Source: Arthrobacter_N sp051262515
GTDB taxonomy: Bacteria; Actinomycetota; Actinomycetes; Actinomycetales; Micrococcaceae
Direction: 5' to 3'
Assembly (NCBI RefSeq): GCF_051262515.1
Contig: NZ_JBIMER010000007.1
Location: 1-64,000, forward strand
DNA: 64,000 nt
Positions 61,349 to 64,000 of this stretch are shown here, one piece after another (position 1 is the first letter of the stretch; every line of letters begins with the position of its first letter). The translations under genes and the position numbers were made by a program. The notes beneath the pieces are model-generated. The model was not told the DNA's origin and made no database searches. It saw only the letters and a program-made list of their open reading frames with translations.

Positions 61349-62410
61349 ATGGGGGAACAGGAGGGGACCGGCGCGGTTATTTTGTACGCCAGCGACGATG
61401 GTCAGCAGAGAGTCCAACTGCGGGCGTCGGGAGGGACAGCCTGGTTGTCTCAAACCCAGTTGGCGGAGCTGTACGGGACGTCCGTTCCAAATATCGCACA
61501 ACTTATCCGGCGGATCATTGCCGACGGTGAGGTGCCTAGTTCAACTATTAACTCAGAGTTAAGTGTTCGAACCGAGGGCACGCGTCAGGTGCAGCGCGAG
61601 GTCAAGTTCTACAACCTCGACATGATTCTTGCCATCGGTTACCGGGTGACTACACCCCGAGCCGTGCAGTTCCGGCAATGGGCCACCACCGTTTTGAAGG
61701 AGTACCTGGTTAAGGGCTTCGCGATGAACGACGGTTACCTGAAGGATCCGGCAGGAACTGACTACTTCGACGAGCTGCTGGAGCGGATTCGCAGCATCAG
61801 GGCTTCGGAGAAGCGGTTCTACCAAAAGGTCCGTGAAATCTTCGCGAAGACGAGCGCGGACTACGACAGCCGTTCGGATACCGCCCGGACGTTCTTCGCC
61901 ACCATTCAGAACAAGTTGATCTACGCGGTTGCAGGCAGGACCGCGGCGGAGCTTGTCCTTGAGCGTGCGGACTCGAGCTCGGCCAACATGGGGCTCACCA
62001 ACTGGGCGGGTCAACAGGTCAAGCGAAGCGACGCGGAGACAGCAAAAAACTACCTCACGGCGGACGAAGTCACGGAACTCGACCGCCTGACCGTGATGTT
62101 CCTCGATTTCGCAGAGGACCGCGCGCGCCGTCGCCAACAGACCCTCATGGCCGATTGGGTAGCGCAGGCGGACCGCTTCCTGGACTTCAACGAGCGTTCG
62201 CTTCTTCGAGGCGCCGGTTCCGTGTCCCACGAGTCGATGAAAACCGAAGTGGCTCGCCGATACGAGGACTTCAACAACCGGCGCCGTACCGAGGACGCCG
62301 AACTGGCTCTCGAAGAGGAAGCGCACGACCTGAACGAACTCTTGCGAACAGCCGAGGCCGTTGACACTTCTACACATGACCGCGACGATTCGTCCGGGAG
62401 AGAGATCTGA
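61349..62410 (+). CDS. rhuM: RhuM-family protein
   Basis: 353 residues. The N-terminal half is the RhuM DNA-binding-like domain: AWLSQTQLAELYGTSVPNIA, then REVKFYNLDMILAIGYRV and FRQWATTVLKEYLVKGFAMN. The helical C-terminal half includes TFFATIQNKLIYAV and TAAELVLERADS, with a coiled coil to the end. RhuM proteins are encoded in pathogenicity and restriction-modification islands; activity is not established, but toxin or abortive-infection roles are suspected. Base composition is visibly poorer in G+C at third positions than the core genes. Intact. The DUF262 gene starts 2 nt after its stop. Confidence 0.88.
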   Translation: MGEQEGTGAVILYASDDGQQRVQLRASGGTAWLSQTQLAELYGTSVPNIAQLIRRIIADGEVPSSTINSELSVRTEGTRQVQREVKFYNLDMILAIGYRVTTPRAVQFRQWATTVLKEYLVKGFAMNDGYLKDPAGTDYFDELLERIRSIRASEKRFYQKVREIFAKTSADYDSRSDTARTFFATIQNKLIYAVAGRTAAELVLERADSSSANMGLTNWAGQQVKRSDAETAKNYLTADEVTELDRLTVMFLDFAEDRARRRQQTLMADWVAQADRFLDFNERSLLRGAGSVSHESMKTEVARRYEDFNNRRRTEDAELALEEEAHDLNELLRTAEAVDTSTHDRDDSSGREI

Positions 62411-62412
62411 CC

Positions 62413-64000
62413 GTGGCCAAATACACCGTCCAGCAACAGCAGGTCGACACGCTCCTGGGGTGGGTCCGCAGTGGGCAGGTCGCCATTCCCGAGATGCAGC
62501 GGCCTTTCGTGTGGAACACCACCAAAGTGCGCGACCTCATGGATTCCCTCTACAATGGCTTCCCCATCGGTTAGCTCATCACGTGGCAGAGCCTTGACGT
62601 CGGTCTCAAGGACGGGAGTACGTCCAACTTCAAACAGATCCTCATCGACGGCCAGCAGCGGATCACCGCCATGACCGCGGCACTCGTAGGGGCCAATGTT
62701 GTCGATAAGACTTACCGGAAGAAGCGCATCAAGATCGCGTTCAACCCAGTCACCGAAGAGTTCGCCACGCTTACTCCAGTCATTGAGCGAAGCCCGGAAT
62801 GGGTTTCCGACATCGCCGAGTACATCAGTGCACCCGGTGTCATGAGCTTCATCAGGAATTACCTAGCGGCTACCCCCGAAGCCGACGAGCTCTCCGTCGA
62901 GCAGGCATTCGGAAAGCTGGGGGCGATCAGGACCGCGCAGGTCGGGATCATCACGCTTGCTGACGATCTGGACATCAACACGGTCACCGAGATCTTCATC
63001 CGAATTAACTCCAAAGGCGTGCCCCTCAGCAGCGCCGATTTCGCGATGAGCAAGATTGCCAGCCACGGTACGTTCGGCTCGAATCTGCGCAAACTGATCG
63101 ACTATTTCTGCCATCTGGCCGTAGCGCCGCATGTATACGACGACATATCCCGAAACGACGCTGCGTTCGCTGCTTCCGGCTATATGCAGAGGATTGCCTG
63201 GCTCCGCAACGATTCCTCGGACCTGTACGACCCCAGCTATACCGACGTTATTCGCGTAGCCGGAATCAAGGAGTTCAAGCGCGGCAAAGTCGCCGCGCTG
63301 GTCAGCGTTTTGTCGGGAAGGGACTTCGAAACCAGGCGGTTCGATGAGCAGCTGGCCGTCGAATCGTTCAAGCGGCTCGAGAACGTGCTTCTGGAAATCG
63401 TCAACCAGTACAACTTCCAGCAGTTCACCATGACCATCAAGTCGGCCGGCTTCATCTCATCCAGCATGATCACCTCCGGAAACGCCCTGAACTTCGCTTA
63501 TGCCCTGTACCTCCACCTGCGCAGCGAACAGAGGATGACGGAAGGCGAGATCAAAAACGTGGTGCGCCGCTGGTTCGTGATGTCGCTGATCACGAGCCGA
63601 TACACGGGGTCCTTCGAGACTGCCTTCGAAGCCGACATCCGCCGCATCGCGGAGCAAGGGGCGCCCGAGCTCTTGGCGAATATTGAGAAGTCCGCCATGA
63701 GTGAGAATTTCTGGGACGTCGCCGTACCCATGGACATGGAATCCACAAGCATTCGGAGTCCGTACTTCCAGACGTTTCTCGCGGCGCAAGTCCACTCCGG
63801 AGCTCGCGGATTCCTCTCGAAAAACATCACGGTGCGCAGCATGGTGGAGGAAGCCGGGGACATCCACCACCTGGTTCCCAAGAACTATCTCCAGAAGAAC
63901 GGCGTGCCGGACCGCGGCGACTACAACCAGATCGCCAACTACGCACTCACAGAGACACCGATCAACATAGCCATCAGGGATTCGGCCCCCGCTGACTACA
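62413..64000 (+). pseudogene. DUF262 (GmrS-like) + HNH protein with one in-frame stop; runs off the window
   Basis: Starts at GTG 62413, coupled to rhuM. Codons 1-53 give the DUF262 start (IPEMQRPFVWNTTKVRDLM, SLYNGFPIG), then TAG at 62572-62574 where homologues have Tyr. After it the frame is open to the window edge (475 codons). It includes the catalytic LIDGQQRITAMT, IFIRINSKGVPLSSADFA, and an HNH-like DIHHLVPKNYLQKNG with a later NYALTETPIN. This is the build of GmrSD/BrxU-type modification-dependent restriction enzymes. The next in-frame ATG (62672) would omit DGQQR. A single recent nonsense mutation, or readthrough, is inferred. Confidence 0.82.

Overview
The window is high-G+C actinobacterial DNA. 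Gene content and order (lysS, lsr2, clpC; radA-disA; pst genes; trnE-trnD-trnF) and the protein sequences fit the family Micrococcaceae (Arthrobacter-like). The genus cannot be fixed from this piece alone. Many genes begin 6-8 nt downstream of a TAnnnT -10 element with no Shine-Dalgarno sequence, as expected for leaderless actinobacterial mRNAs.

From 1 to about 54.6 kb the sequence is dense, intact, chromosomal-type DNA. 0-13 kb: phosphoketolase xfp, an M13 metallopeptidase, an alpha/beta hydrolase, lysS, a 53-residue membrane protein, lsr2, clpC, a short-type argA and mutY. 12.5-17 kb: a membrane-anchored protein, then FUSC-radA-disA on the minus strand. 17-23 kb: phosphate uptake, with pstSCAB behind a PHO box, convergent with a low-affinity pit-DUF47 pair. 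23-31 kb: tRNA-Lys, a secreted EEP phosphatase/nuclease, a carboxylesterase, DUF6458, DUF445, a glycerophosphodiesterase and azlCD. 31-38 kb: a peptide ABC transporter whose binding protein is preceded by a possible leaderless leader ORF. Its fused double ATPase lies on the other strand, beyond an AbiEi/DUF559-type gene bracketed by two perfect palindromes. 38-42 kb: ackA-pta, which with xfp forms an acetyl-phosphate node. 42-54.6 kb: rraA-like, an amino acid permease, a thiamine-binding protein, a GNAT enzyme, a spermidine synthase-like protein, a purine permease, a double Usp protein, an NlpC/P60 hydrolase, a zincin coupled to a CDF zinc transporter, tRNA-Glu/Asp/Phe, a CGNR protein, a luciferase-like oxidoreductase and an isochorismatase-type hydrolase.

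From 54.8 kb to the right edge the character changes. It holds a frameshifted MocR regulator without its DNA-binding domain, an intact PQQ-type sugar dehydrogenase, a decayed IS481 element with recognisable terminal repeats, a serine-recombinase tail, an intact aldo/keto reductase and an amidohydrolase 5' fragment fused to the 3' end of a restriction-type helicase. Last come a RhuM gene and a DUF262 (GmrS-like) gene with one in-frame stop. The last three read as the remains of a helicase-RhuM-DUF262 defence operon. This island is the most accessory part of the window. The other candidate for something undescribed is the palindrome-bracketed AbiEi/DUF559 gene at 34.9-36.2 kb.
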